NCBI GenBank assembly: GCA_024742835.1
Contig: JANSXS010000003.1
Location: 1-64,000 of the forward strand
DNA: 64,000 nt
Direction: 5' to 3'
DNA from: Paracoccaceae bacterium
GTDB lineage: Bacteria; Pseudomonadota; Alphaproteobacteria; Rhodobacterales; Rhodobacteraceae
In this document: piece after piece, positions 17,894-26,531 of the stretch
How positions within the stretch are numbered: the stretch's first letter is position 1
Layout: each line of letters begins with the position of its first letter
Program-made: the position numbers and the translations under genes
The notes under the pieces: model-generated
Told to the model about the DNA's origin: nothing
Database searches by the model: none
What the model saw: only the letters and a program-made list of their open reading frames with translations

Positions 17894-17911
17894 AGCGTTT
17901 GGCGAAACGCT
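17894..17911. promoter_or_regulatory. palindrome AGCGTTT-GGCG-AAACGCT upstream of comM
   Basis: Perfect 7-bp inverted arms around a 4-base centre, starting 28 bases upstream of the comM start codon. The sequence resembles the arms of repeat module B and a similar palindrome at 39966-39981. It may be an operator, an RNA hairpin in the leader, or a leftover of the dispersed repeat. Confidence 0.45.
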
Positions 17912-17936
17912 TTGGTTAACGGATAGCGCGGAACTG

Positions 17937-17952
17937 GTTATGAAATGGTTAA
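17937..17952 (-). promoter_or_regulatory. candidate CtrA-binding site before comM
   Basis: Read on the comM strand the sequence is TTAACCATTTCATAAC, which fits TTAA-N7-TTAA with one mismatch and contains the half site TTAACCAT. A further TTAACC lies at about 17913-17920. The box is about 70-85 bases upstream of the start codon. CtrA control of comM is established in Rhodobacter capsulatus; the site here is inferred from sequence only. Confidence 0.6.
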
Positions 17953-18078
17953 AGCCTGTCGCGAAACGGGGTGCTCCGCCCGATCGTTGCCCGGAATGCC
18001 TTGCCGCCGGACCGGAGGGCTGGCCGGGGGATTCGAGTATTGTGCCAAGAAGAAGCCGGGATCAGTGTTCCCCCTATG

Positions 18079-18654
18079 TCAGGCAGGGTGGTGATTGATC
18101 GCGGCGGCATGCCAGCCGGTGTCGCGCAGGTGCAATTCGGTGACCGAGAGATTGTCGATGCGATGTGCGAATGTGTCATAGGCCGACAGGCGCAGCGCCT
18201 TTTGCAGCTGCGTCAGGATCGCGCCCATATGGGCCACGACGATCAGGTCGCCACCGTGATTTGCCTGCGTGAGGCGGGTCACGGCGCGATCCACGCGGGC
18301 GGAAATGTCGTGCCAGCTTTCGCCGCCGGGTGGGCAGATATCGCCCGGTTTCTCCCAGAAGGCGCGCAGGTGGTCCTGATCGCTGATCGTGTCGAAGCCC
18401 TGCAATTCCCATGCGCCGAAATGGATTTCGCGCAGATCGGGATCATGGGGCAGCCGCGGGCGTGCGCCGGCAATGGCATCGGCGGTGGCGCGGGCGCGGA
18501 TCAGGTCCGAGGAGATCACGGGCGCGGTTTGTGGCAGGTGGTCATGCAGCCGCAGTAGCGCCGCCTTGTCCGACAGATCGGCGGGCAGATCGGACCAGCC
18601 GACCATGGATTTCGCATGGGTCGGCCCGTGACGGACCCAGAACAGCCGGGTCAT
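18079..18654 (-). CDS. histidine phosphatase family protein (CobC-like)
   Basis: A 191-residue phosphoglycerate-mutase-like phosphatase. The N-terminal catalytic motif is VRHGPTHAKSM, with the phospho-accepting His. The second conserved segment (LREIHFGAWELQGFD) supplies the acid, and VVAHMGAILTQL carries the second His. Its start overlaps the stop of the cobalamin gene cobP by four bases, so it may be alpha-ribazole phosphatase (CobC) acting late in nucleotide-loop assembly. A general phosphatase role cannot be excluded. Confidence 0.85.
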   Translation of the reverse strand: MTRLFWVRHGPTHAKSMVGWSDLPADLSDKAALLRLHDHLPQTAPVISSDLIRARATADAIAGARPRLPHDPDLREIHFGAWELQGFDTISDQDHLRAFWEKPGDICPPGGESWHDISARVDRAVTRLTQANHGGDLIVVAHMGAILTQLQKALRLSAYDTFAHRIDNLSVTELHLRDTGWHAAAINHHPA

Positions 18655-19175
18655 GCGGGCAGATCGCCCTTAAGCACCTGCGGCAGGCCGCAGATCACAT
18701 GCACCACCAGCCCGGCCTTGGCGGCGAGCCGTTGATTGAGCCGGCCCTGCGCGTTGCGGAATCGGCGGGCGAGGGCGTTTTCGGGCACCACGCAATGCCC
18801 GACCTCGTTGGTCACCAGGACCACCGGCGCCGCGCATAGCGCCAGCCCGGCCATCAGCTCGGCCTCGATCTCGTCGGGGTCGTTCTCGGCCAGCAGGTGG
18901 TTGCTGAGCCACATTGTGACGCAATCCACCAGCACGGTGTTGTCGCCACCGATCGCGGCGAGCCTGCGCCCCAGGTCCAGCGGCTCTTCGATGGTGCGCC
19001 ATTCGGGCCCGCGCCTGTCCTTGTGGAGCGCCAGCTTTTCGCGCATTTCCGCGTCAAAGGCCTGTGCCGTGGCTAGGTAAACGAGGTTGCGCCCGGTGCC
19101 GCGCACAAGCTCCTCCGCGAAAACGGATTTTCCAGAGGCGGCACCGCCGGTGACAAGGGTAAGACCGGGCAACAT
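18651..19175 (-). CDS. cobP: bifunctional adenosylcobinamide kinase / adenosylcobinamide-phosphate guanylyltransferase
   Basis: A 174-residue CobU/CobP protein that phosphorylates adenosylcobinamide and then transfers GMP to it in cobalamin biosynthesis. It has the Walker A loop GGAASGKSVFAEEL, the GTP-site segment around HKDRRGPEWRTIEEPLD and the DCVTMWLSN and TNEVG motifs. It is the first gene of a two-gene unit with the phosphatase. No cobalamin riboswitch (B12 box) was seen in the 100 bases upstream, which are shared with the divergent rpoH gene. Confidence 0.95.
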   Translation of the reverse strand: MLPGLTLVTGGAASGKSVFAEELVRGTGRNLVYLATAQAFDAEMREKLALHKDRRGPEWRTIEEPLDLGRRLAAIGGDNTVLVDCVTMWLSNHLLAENDPDEIEAELMAGLALCAAPVVLVTNEVGHCVVPENALARRFRNAQGRLNQRLAAKAGLVVHVICGLPQVLKGDLPA

Positions 19176-19277
19176 TATTTCACGGATGCATTTTTTTTGG
19201 ATCCAGTCTCAGACGCCATGCGTATCCCTCACCAAATGACCTAGAAGCGCAAGCCGCTTTGCCCAGGGGGATAACGT

Positions 19278-20156
19278 ATGGCACTGGACGGAAGTTACAA
19301 TACGGATATGTCGCGCGCCGCGATGAAAGCGGAACTTCTGGATGCGGACACCGAACGGGAACTGGCCTATGCATGGCGCGACCAACGCTGTGAGGAGTCG
19401 TTGCATCGCTTGATCACGGCCTACATGCGGCTGGCGATTTCGATGGCCGCGAAGTATCGCCGGTATGGCGCGCCGATGAATGACTTGATCCAGGAGGCCG
19501 GGCTTGGCCTGATGAAGGCGGCGGACAAGTTCGATCCCGACCGCGGCGTGCGGTTTTCGACCTACGCGGTGTGGTGGATCAAGGCCAGCATTCAGGATTA
19601 CGTGATGCGGAACTGGTCGATGGTGCGGACCGGCTCTACCAGCAGTCAGAAATCGCTTTTCTTCAACATGCGCCGGGTACAGGCACGGCTGGAGCGTGAG
19701 GCGATGTCGCGCGGGCAAGAGCTTGATCGGCATCAGCTGCGCGAGATGATCGCGGTCGAGGTCGGCGTTCCGCTGCGCGATGTCGAGATGATGGAAGGGC
19801 GGCTGTCGGGAACGGATTTTTCGCTCAATGCCACGCAGGCGGCCGATGAGGATGGGCGCGAATGGATCGACACCATCGAGGATGAAGGCAAGCGCGGCGA
19901 TGAGTTGGTCGAGGATGACCGCGACCGCAACACGCTGCGCAGCTGGCTGACCGGGGCGATGTCGAACCTGAACGAGCGTGAACGGTTCATCGTCGCCGAG
20001 CGCAAGCTGCGCGATGAGGCCCGCACGCTGGAAAGTCTTGGCGAGGAATTGAACCTGTCCAAGGAGCGCGTGCGCCAGATCGAGGCAGCCGCGTTTCAGA
20101 AGATGCGCAAATTTCTTGAACAGCAGGGTGGCGAGGTGGAAAGCCTGTTGGCATGA
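19278..20156 (+). CDS. rpoH: RNA polymerase sigma-32 factor, RpoHII type
   Basis: A 292-residue sigma-70-family factor with region 2 (LAISMAAKYRRYGAPMNDLIQEAGLGLMKAADKFDP, YAVWWIKASIQDYVMRNWSMV), the RpoH-box region (SQKSLFFNMRRV) and region 4.2 (TLESLGEELNLSKERVRQIEAAAF). The N terminus MALDGSY and the AISMAAKYRRYGAPM segment resemble the RpoHII paralogue of Rhodobacter sphaeroides rather than RpoHI; RpoHII controls singlet-oxygen and photo-oxidative stress genes there. The paralogue assignment rests on remembered sequence, so it is moderately certain. It overlaps chaN by four bases. Confidence 0.93.
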   Translation: MALDGSYNTDMSRAAMKAELLDADTERELAYAWRDQRCEESLHRLITAYMRLAISMAAKYRRYGAPMNDLIQEAGLGLMKAADKFDPDRGVRFSTYAVWWIKASIQDYVMRNWSMVRTGSTSSQKSLFFNMRRVQARLEREAMSRGQELDRHQLREMIAVEVGVPLRDVEMMEGRLSGTDFSLNATQAADEDGREWIDTIEDEGKRGDELVEDDRDRNTLRSWLTGAMSNLNERERFIVAERKLRDEARTLESLGEELNLSKERVRQIEAAAFQKMRKFLEQQGGEVESLLA

Positions 20157-20971
20157 CACGGCTTTTCGCACTGATCGCCTTGACAATGACATGTGGCCGC
20201 GCCTTTGCAGGGGATGCGGCCGCTGGTTTGCAGGCGGCGGATTGGGCCATGCTGGACAAGGCCCGGATCGTGATCGTGGGCGAGGTGCATGACAATCCGC
20301 AGCACCACGAAACGCAGGCCCAAATCGTGGATCGGCTTCAGCCCGAATCGGTTGTTTTCGAAATGCTGAGCCCGCAGCAGGTGGTCCGGATCACGCCGGA
20401 GAGTCGCCGCGACGAACAGGCGCTGCGCGAGGCGCTGGACTGGGAAAGCTCGGGCTGGCCTGATTTCGCGATGTATTATCCGATCTTTGCCGCCGCGCCC
20501 GAGGCCGCGATCCATCCCGCGCTGTTATCGCGCGACGCGGCGCGCGCGGTGATGCAGGACGGGACCGAGACGGTATTCGGGGACGAGGCCGGACTTTACG
20601 GGCTGACAGAGCCGCTTGACGCTGACCAGCAGACCGCGCGCGAAGCGATGCAGATGTCGGCCCATTGCGATGCGCTGCCTGCCGAGATGCTGCCGGCGAT
20701 GGTTCAGATCCAGCGCCTGCGCGACGCGGTGCTGGCGCGCGCGGCGCTGACCGCGCTGGACGAAACCGATGGAACGGTCGTGGTGATCACAGGTAACGGC
20801 CACGCGCGCGCTGATTGGGGTGTGCCGGTGTATCTTGAGGCGGCGCGGCCCGGTTTGCCGATCGTCACCATCGGGCAGGGCGAGGACGGTCGCGCACCGG
20901 ACGGGCGTTATGACATCGTTCTGACCGCTCCCGCGCCGACGCGGGGCGATCCCTGCGACGCGTTTCAATAA
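20153..20971 (+). CDS. ChaN family haem-regulated/haem-binding protein
   Basis: A 272-residue exported protein. The N-terminal signal peptide RLFALIALTMTCGRAFA ends in an AFA-type cleavage site. The mature part matches the ChaN fold: RIVIVGEVHDNPQHHETQAQIV with the conserved GE-HDN motif, VVFEMLSPQQV, and VVVITGNGHARADWGVP near the C terminus. Campylobacter ChaN binds haem pairs; the role here is not known. Translational coupling to the RpoHII-type sigma factor suggests stress-linked expression. Confidence 0.85.
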   Translation: MTRLFALIALTMTCGRAFAGDAAAGLQAADWAMLDKARIVIVGEVHDNPQHHETQAQIVDRLQPESVVFEMLSPQQVVRITPESRRDEQALREALDWESSGWPDFAMYYPIFAAAPEAAIHPALLSRDAARAVMQDGTETVFGDEAGLYGLTEPLDADQQTAREAMQMSAHCDALPAEMLPAMVQIQRLRDAVLARAALTALDETDGTVVVITGNGHARADWGVPVYLEAARPGLPIVTIGQGEDGRAPDGRYDIVLTAPAPTRGDPCDAFQ

Positions 20972-21043
20972 GCGCCGGGCGCGCTCTTGTCTCGGCGCGG
21001 CGTGGGGAATAGGGTCTGCGCTGGCGCAAGGGAGGCGGTGCTC

Positions 21044-22237
21044 ATGCTGGCATCCAGACGGATTTTGCTGATCATCGGCGGGGGGATCGCGGCCTACAAG
21101 GCGCTGGATCTGATCCGACGGCTGCGCGAACGTGGCGCATCGGTGACGCCGGTTCTGACGCGGGCAGGCGCGCAATTCGTCACGCCGCTTTCGGTGTCGG
21201 CGCTGGCAGGGTCCAAGGTGTTCGGCGACCTCTTCGATCTGACCGACGAGGCGGATATGGGCCATATCCAGCTCAGCCGCAGTGCGGATCTGATCGTGGT
21301 GGCCCCGGCGACCGCCGATCTGATGGCCAAGATGGCAGGTGGCCATGCCGATGATCTGGCCTCGACCCTGCTTTTGGCGACCGATACGCCCGTGCTGCTG
21401 GCCCCGGCGATGAATGTGCGCATGTGGGATCATCCGGCGACGCAGCGCAATATCGCGGTGCTGCGTGCGGATGGAATCGGCATGGTCGGTCCCGAGTCCG
21501 GCGATATGGCCTGCGGGGAATACGGCCCCGGCCGCATGGCCGAACCGATGGAGATCGTGGCCGCCATCGAGCAAAAGCTGGCCGCCGGGCCGCTGGCGGG
21601 CAAGCGGATTGTCGTGACCTCTGGCCCGACGCATGAACCCATTGACCCGGTGCGGTATATCGCCAACCGCTCGTCCGGGGCGCAGGGTACGGCGATTGCC
21701 CATGCGCTGGCTGCGAAGGGGGCAGAGGTGGTGTTCGTGACGGGCCCGGCGGATGTGACGCCACCCCAGGGCGTGCAGGTGGTCCGCGTGCAAAGCGCGC
21801 GCGAGATGCTGGATGCGGTTCAGGGCGCATTGCCCGCCGATGCGGCGATCTTTGCGGCGGCGGTGGCGGATTGGCGCGTGGCCTCTGCCTCTGACCGCAA
21901 GCTGAAAAAGGACAAGGGGGCGTTGCCGGTGCTGGAATTCGCAGAAAATCCCGACATCCTTGCCACCGTGGCGCAGATGGGCGCGGGCCGCCCCGGTCTG
22001 GTGGTGGGCTTTGCCGCCGAAACCGATGACGTGACCGCCAATGCCACCGCGAAGCGCGCGCGCAAGGGCTGTGACTGGATTATTGCCAATGATGTTAGCC
22101 CCGATACCGGGATCATGGGCGGGCCGGAAAACGCGGTGACCCTGATCACCGCCGACGGGGCCGAGGATTGGCCGCGCATGACCAAGACCGAGGTGGCCGC
22201 GCGTCTGGTGGGGCGGGTGGCGGCGGCGCTGGGCTGA
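21044..22237 (+). CDS. coaBC: bifunctional phosphopantothenoylcysteine decarboxylase / phosphopantothenate-cysteine ligase
   Basis: A 397-residue coenzyme A biosynthesis enzyme. The N-terminal CoaC flavoprotein half shows [37 protein letters not shown] and the catalytic Cys region [16 protein letters not shown]. The C-terminal CoaB half has [22 protein letters not shown], the AAAVADWR region and the lysine motif [10 protein letters not shown] 21044 follows a strong AAGGGAGG site and was preferred over an in-frame start 57 nt upstream. It begins a run with dut and moeB. Confidence 0.96.
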   Translation: MLASRRILLIIGGGIAAYKALDLIRRLRERGASVTPVLTRAGAQFVTPLSVSALAGSKVFGDLFDLTDEADMGHIQLSRSADLIVVAPATADLMAKMAGGHADDLASTLLLATDTPVLLAPAMNVRMWDHPATQRNIAVLRADGIGMVGPESGDMACGEYGPGRMAEPMEIVAAIEQKLAAGPLAGKRIVVTSGPTHEPIDPVRYIANRSSGAQGTAIAHALAAKGAEVVFVTGPADVTPPQGVQVVRVQSAREMLDAVQGALPADAAIFAAAVADWRVASASDRKLKKDKGALPVLEFAENPDILATVAQMGAGRPGLVVGFAAETDDVTANATAKRARKGCDWIIANDVSPDTGIMGGPENAVTLITADGAEDWPRMTKTEVAARLVGRVAAALG

Positions 22238-22284
22238 TCCAGGGGCAATGCGGGCCGTGTCGCAAAAATGAAAGAGCACAAGCC

Positions 22285-22740
22285 ATGGTGACGATCTCTG
22301 TTCAATGGGAGGATGCGGCGGACCGGTCGTTTGGCCTGCCGTCCTACGCGACGCCGGGGGCGGCGGGGGCCGATCTGCGGGCGAATTTTCCCGACCGGCG
22401 CGCCGTGGCGCTGCCCTCCGGTGCGCGGGTGCTGGTGCCCACGGGCCTGCGGCTTGCCGTTCCAGAAGGCTTCGAGGTGCAGTTGCGGCCACGCTCCGGC
22501 CTTGCGCTGAAACACGGGATTACCCTGCCCAACAGCCCCGGTACGATCGACAGTGATTACCGTGGCCCGCTGGGCGTGATCGTGATGAATGCCGGGGCCG
22601 AGCCGTTCGAGATCTCTCATGGTATGCGGATCGCGCAGATGGTGGTTGCCCCCGTGGTGCAGGCGCGCCTGCAAGAGGTGGAAACGCTGGAGACCACCGC
22701 GCGCGGCGCGGGCGGTTTCGGATCGACAGGGGTAAGCTGA
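22285..22740 (+). CDS. dut: deoxyuridine 5'-triphosphate nucleotidohydrolase (dUTPase)
   Basis: A 151-residue trimeric dUTPase that removes dUTP and supplies dUMP for thymidylate synthesis. The five family motifs are all visible: GAAGADLRA (1), [12 protein letters not shown] (2), the uracil-specific hairpin [12 protein letters not shown] (3), HGMRIAQMV (4) and the C-terminal P-loop-like GAGGFGSTG (5). Length is standard. It sits next to coaBC, as in many proteobacteria, and its stop overlaps the moeB start (TGATG). Confidence 0.97.
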   Translation: MVTISVQWEDAADRSFGLPSYATPGAAGADLRANFPDRRAVALPSGARVLVPTGLRLAVPEGFEVQLRPRSGLALKHGITLPNSPGTIDSDYRGPLGVIVMNAGAEPFEISHGMRIAQMVVAPVVQARLQEVETLETTARGAGGFGSTGVS

Positions 22741-23822
22741 TGCTTTTGGTGCTGTTTTTGGCCGCGATGCTTTGGGGGATCGGCGCGCTTCTTGGTACGC
22801 CGCGCCGGATGCGTTGGACGATGATCGGCGTGCTTTGGCTGGGCGTGGTGCTGTTGCACCTGATCCTGCCGGGGGGGCATCCCTTGCGGCTGGCCACGGG
22901 CGCGTCGGCGGCACCGTGGCTGTTGCTGGGCGGGTTCGCCGCGATTTTCATGGGGTACCGGGCCGTTCTGGGCCGGGTGAAAGACCGCGCCGACGCCAGC
23001 CAGAAAACGCCGCCTGCCGCTCGCGCCATGGCCGCGACGTTCAGCGACGCAGAGCTTGACCGCTACGCCCGCCATATCGTCCTGCGCGAGATCGGCGGAC
23101 CGGGGCAGAAACGCCTGAAGGATGCCAAGGTGCTGGTCATCGGCGCGGGCGGGCTTGGATCGCCTGCGATCCTGTATCTGGCGGCGGCGGGCGTGGGGCG
23201 CATCGGTATCGTGGATGATGACGTGGTGGACAATTCCAATCTGCAACGTCAGGTGATCCACACCGACACGCGCATCGGAATGCCCAAGGTGTTTTCCGCG
23301 CAAGAGGCGATCACAGCGCAGAATCCGCATGTGGACATACGCCCCTATAACCGCCGGCTGGAGCCGGAGGCGGCCGCGGCGCTGTTCGGGGACTATGACG
23401 TGATCCTTGACGGCACCGATAATTTCGCGACGCGCTATCTGGCCAACAAGGTGGCGCATGATCTGAACAAGCCGCTGATTTCCGGCGCGCTGTCGCAATG
23501 GGAAGGACAGCTGAGCGTGTTCGACCCGGCCTATGGCACGCCCTGCTATCAATGCATCTTTCCCGAGGCTCCGGCAGAGGGGCTTGCCCCAAGCTGTGCC
23601 GAGGCGGGCGTTCTTGGCCCCTTGCCGGGGGTTGTGGGCGCGATGATGGCGGTCGAGGCGATCAAGCTGATCACCGATGCGGGCACGGTGCTGCGTGGCG
23701 AGATGCTGATCTATGACGCGCTTTACGGCGAAAGCCGCAAGATCGCCCTGTCGAGGCGCGCCGATTGCCCGGTCTGCGGGGGCGCAGAGGCGCCGAATGC
23801 CATTGTCGCGGAACAAGCATGA
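22740..23822 (+). CDS. moeB: MoeB/ThiF-type adenylyltransferase with N-terminal membrane anchor
   Basis: A 360-residue E1-like enzyme that adenylates the C terminus of a sulfur-carrier protein (MoaD or ThiS). Residues about 1-78 form three hydrophobic helices (1-18, 27-45, 57-75), and the catalytic domain starts near residue 100 with the family helix LDRYARHIVLREIGGPGQ. Key motifs are the nucleotide loop GAGGLGS (135-141), DDDVVDNSNLQRQ, the substrate strand DVILDGTDNFATRYL and two zinc CxxC pairs (PCYQC, CPVC). No rhodanese domain follows. Whether it serves molybdopterin or thiamine cannot be decided here. Confidence 0.88.
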   Translation: MLLVLFLAAMLWGIGALLGTPRRMRWTMIGVLWLGVVLLHLILPGGHPLRLATGASAAPWLLLGGFAAIFMGYRAVLGRVKDRADASQKTPPAARAMAATFSDAELDRYARHIVLREIGGPGQKRLKDAKVLVIGAGGLGSPAILYLAAAGVGRIGIVDDDVVDNSNLQRQVIHTDTRIGMPKVFSAQEAITAQNPHVDIRPYNRRLEPEAAAALFGDYDVILDGTDNFATRYLANKVAHDLNKPLISGALSQWEGQLSVFDPAYGTPCYQCIFPEAPAEGLAPSCAEAGVLGPLPGVVGAMMAVEAIKLITDAGTVLRGEMLIYDALYGESRKIALSRRADCPVCGGAEAPNAIVAEQA

Positions 23823-23825
23823 CCC

Positions 23826-23941
23826 TAAAACGTTCCGCCTTTAACCTGAGACATCAGCGAAAGGCGGAACGCGTGCAACGACTGGACAGATTACTGCGTT
23901 TCGCGAAAATCTGTGATTCAGGTTTTTCGCGAAACGCTTTA
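23826..23941. repeat. full-length (116 bp) dispersed two-hairpin repeat, A-B orientation
   Basis: Module A has arms CGTTCCGCCTTT (23831-23842) and AAAGGCGGAACG (23860-23871). Module B has arms GCGTTTCGCGAAAA (23896-23909) and TTTTCGCGAAACGC (23924-23937). The outer ends are TAAAACG and CGCTTTA, so the element as a whole has imperfect terminal inverted repeats. It starts three bases after the moeB stop and ends 27 bases before the M3 peptidase start. Its reverse complement is nearly identical, base for base and in length, to 35626-35741. Confidence 0.9.
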
Positions 23942-23968
23942 GGTTGAGGCCAAAGGAGACACCCCCCT

Positions 23969-25981
23969 ATGACAAACCCGCTGCTGACCGCCTGGACCAC
24001 GCCCTTTGACATCGCCCCGTTTGACCAGATCCAGGATGCGCATTTCGAACCCGCGCTGGACGCCGCTTTGACACAGGCCCGCGCCGAGATCGACGCGATC
24101 GCCACCAATGACGCCGCGCCCACATTCGCCAACACCATCGAGGCGCTGGAACAGGCGGGCAAATCTCTGGACCTGGTGCTGTCGGTCTTCTTTACCGTGG
24201 CCGGGGCCGATACCAATCCTGAACGGCAGCAATTGCAGCGCGCCTTTTCACCCAAACTGGCCGCTTATTCCTCGGAAATATATGGCAACAAGACGCTTTT
24301 CGCGCGGATCGAGACGCTGTGGCAGGATCGCGACATGCTGGACCTGACCGACGAACAGGCGCGGCTCTTGATGCTCACACGGCGCTCTTTCGTGCGCGCT
24401 GGTGCGGCGCTCACGGGCGCGGCGGACGCCCGGATGCGCGAGATCCGCGCGCGACTGGCCGAACTTGGCACGGCGTTCACGCAAAACCTGCTGGCGGACG
24501 AAGCGGGCTGGTTCATGGAATTGACCGAGGCCGATCTTGAGGGCCTGCCCGATTTCCTGATCCGGTCCGCACGGTCGGCGGGCGAAGAAAAAGGCACGGA
24601 TGGCCCGGTCATCACGCTGTCGCGGTCGCTTATCGTGCCGTTCCTGCAATTTTCGCCGCGCCGCGACCTGCGCGAAAAGGCGTTCCGCGCCTGGACATCG
24701 CGCGGGGCGAATGGCGGCGAGACGGACAACCGCGCTATCGCCACCGAAACGCTTGCCTTGCGCAAGGAGCGCGCCAAGCTGCTGGGATACGACAATTTCG
24801 CGGCCTTCAAGCTGGAAACGGAAATGGCCAAGACGCCAGAGGCCGTGCGCAAGCTGTTGCTGGATGTGTGGGAGCCCGCCAAGGCACAGGCAGAGGCGGA
24901 TGCCGCGACGATGACGGACATGATGCAGGCTGACGGTGTCAACGGCCCGCTGGAGCCTTGGGATTGGCGCTACTACGCGGAAAAACGGCGCAAGGCGGAG
25001 CATGATCTGGATGAGGCCGGTCTGAAGCCATACCTGCAACTTGACCGGATGATCGAGGCGGCGTTTGCCTGTGCCAACCGCCTGTTCGGGCTGCAATTCA
25101 CACCCATTGACGTGCCGCTCTATCACCCCGATTGCCGCGCGTGGGAGGTCACGCGCGAGGGCCGTCACGTGGCGGTCTTCATCGGCGATTATTTCGCACG
25201 TGGGGCCAAACGGTCCGGTGCTTGGTGCAGCGCGATGCGGGGTCAGGCGAAATTCCCCGATGCACAGGGACCTGTCGTCATCAATGTGTGCAACTTCGCC
25301 AAGGGCGACCCCGCCCTGCTCAGCTATGATGACGCGCGCACGCTGTTTCACGAGTTCGGTCATGCGCTGCACCAGATGCTGTCGGACGTGACCTACGAAT
25401 CCATGTCCGGCACCAGTGTGGCGCGCGATTTCGTGGAACTGCCCAGCCAGCTTTACGAGCATTGGCTGGAAGTGCCCGAGGTGCTTGCCGAATTCGCCAC
25501 CCATGTCGACACTGGCGAACCGATGCCGCAAGACATGCTAGACAAGGTGTTGGGCGCGGCCAATTTCGACATGGGGTTCCAGACGGTGGAATACGTGGCC
25601 TCGGCGCTGGTGGATCTGGAGTTTCACGACGGCGCGCCGCCTGCCGATGCGATGGCGAAACAGGCCGAGCTGCTGCAAGGCCTGGATATGCCCCGCGCCA
25701 TCGTGATGCGCCATGCGACGCCACATTTCGCGCATGTGTTCTCGGGCGACGGTTATTCGTCGGGCTATTACAGCTACATGTGGTCCGAGGTGATGGATGC
25801 CGATGCCTTCGCTTCGTTCGAAGAGGCAGGCGGCGCGTTCGACGCCACGCGCGCCCGCGCGCTGGAGGAGAACATCCTGTCCAGGGGCGGCACGCAAGAG
25901 GCGCGGGATCTTTACCTTGCCTTCCGCGGCAAGATGCCAGGCGTCGAGGCGTTGCTCAAGGGCCGGGGGCTGGCGGCATGA
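23969..25981 (+). CDS. M3 family zinc metallopeptidase (oligopeptidase A / dipeptidyl carboxypeptidase type)
   Basis: A 670-residue cytoplasmic thimet-type oligopeptidase that degrades short peptides. The zinc motif [10 protein letters not shown] lies near residue 460, followed by the second-ligand Glu region [15 protein letters not shown]. The N-terminal half is the all-helical M3 neurolysin-like part ([22 protein letters not shown]). Length and N terminus suit the Dcp/PrlC group; carboxydipeptidase versus endopeptidase activity cannot be settled. A GGAG ribosome site precedes ATG 23969. The stop overlaps the rppH start by four bases. Confidence 0.92.
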   Translation: MTNPLLTAWTTPFDIAPFDQIQDAHFEPALDAALTQARAEIDAIATNDAAPTFANTIEALEQAGKSLDLVLSVFFTVAGADTNPERQQLQRAFSPKLAAYSSEIYGNKTLFARIETLWQDRDMLDLTDEQARLLMLTRRSFVRAGAALTGAADARMREIRARLAELGTAFTQNLLADEAGWFMELTEADLEGLPDFLIRSARSAGEEKGTDGPVITLSRSLIVPFLQFSPRRDLREKAFRAWTSRGANGGETDNRAIATETLALRKERAKLLGYDNFAAFKLETEMAKTPEAVRKLLLDVWEPAKAQAEADAATMTDMMQADGVNGPLEPWDWRYYAEKRRKAEHDLDEAGLKPYLQLDRMIEAAFACANRLFGLQFTPIDVPLYHPDCRAWEVTREGRHVAVFIGDYFARGAKRSGAWCSAMRGQAKFPDAQGPVVINVCNFAKGDPALLSYDDARTLFHEFGHALHQMLSDVTYESMSGTSVARDFVELPSQLYEHWLEVPEVLAEFATHVDTGEPMPQDMLDKVLGAANFDMGFQTVEYVASALVDLEFHDGAPPADAMAKQAELLQGLDMPRAIVMRHATPHFAHVFSGDGYSSGYYSYMWSEVMDADAFASFEEAGGAFDATRARALEENILSRGGTQEARDLYLAFRGKMPGVEALLKGRGLAA

Positions 25982-26460
25982 CGCCGGACGAGATCGCAAA
26001 CCTGCCCTATCGCCCCTGCGTGGGGGTGATGCTGGTGAACGCGGCGGGCCATGTCTTTGTCGGGCAGCGCATCGACAATGACACCGCCGCCTGGCAGATG
26101 CCACAGGGCGGCGTGGACGCGGGCGAAGCCCCGCGCGAGGCCGCTTTGCGCGAGCTGTGGGAAGAAACCGGCGTGACCGCCGATCTTGTCACGGTCGAGG
26201 CCGAAACCGCCGATTGGGTGACATATGATCTGCCCCATGATCTGGTGCCCAAACTGTGGAAAGGCCGGTTTCGGGGGCAAAAGCAGAAATGGTTCCTGCT
26301 GCGCTTTCACGGCTCCGACGATCAGGTGAACATCGCCACCGATCACCCCGAGTTTTCCGAATGGCGCTGGTTGCCGCCCGCCGATCTGCCCGCCGCCATC
26401 GTGCCCTTCAAGCGCGCGGTCTACGAGAGTGTTCTCAAAGAGCTGGCAGACCGGATCTGA
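25978..26460 (+). CDS. rppH: RNA pyrophosphohydrolase RppH (Nudix)
   Basis: A 160-residue Nudix hydrolase that removes pyrophosphate from 5' ends of mRNA or hydrolyses dinucleoside polyphosphates (IalA/NudH type). The complete Nudix box is [20 protein letters not shown] followed by TGV. The N terminus [23 protein letters not shown] and the later WFLLRF and EFSEWRW segments are typical of RppH. Its start lies inside the ATGA overlap with the M3 peptidase gene. Confidence 0.95.
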   Translation: MTPDEIANLPYRPCVGVMLVNAAGHVFVGQRIDNDTAAWQMPQGGVDAGEAPREAALRELWEETGVTADLVTVEAETADWVTYDLPHDLVPKLWKGRFRGQKQKWFLLRFHGSDDQVNIATDHPEFSEWRWLPPADLPAAIVPFKRAVYESVLKELADRI

Positions 26461-26500
26461 CGATTTTTCCGGCCTGCCATCAGTCTTTCGACTCGAAAAG

Positions 26501-26515
26501 GAACAAAAGGTGAAT
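26501..26515. promoter_or_regulatory. candidate LexA (SOS) box before dnaE2
   Basis: The sequence GAACAAAAGGTGAAT fits the alphaproteobacterial LexA direct repeat GAAC-N7-GAAC (reverse complement GTTC-N7-GTTC) with one mismatch in the last base. It ends 16 bases before the ATG of dnaE2, a gene of a family that is SOS-induced in alphaproteobacteria. The site is inferred from sequence. Confidence 0.65.
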
Positions 26516-26531
26516 ATAATGGTGACTCGCC

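Noticed and set aside
18001-18078. Further decayed repeat copy upstream of the phosphatase gene
   Set aside because: The segment from about 17944 aligns loosely with part of the repeat (tcgcgaaacg, tcgttgc), but identity by eye is too low to annotate.
19176-19277. Possible RpoE-type promoter (GGATCC and GTATCC) before the RpoHII gene
   Set aside because: The match to the Rhodobacter RpoE consensus is weak at the -10 element, so it was not annotated.
19176-19277. Cobalamin riboswitch upstream of cobP
   Set aside because: The 102-base divergent region is too short for a typical adenosylcobalamin riboswitch and no B12 box was seen.
20525-22492. Long minus-strand open frame of 655 codons opposite chaN, coaBC and dut
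   Set aside because: It is antisense to three clear genes, rich in His, Arg and Gln as expected of GC-rich shadow frames, and has no motif of its own.
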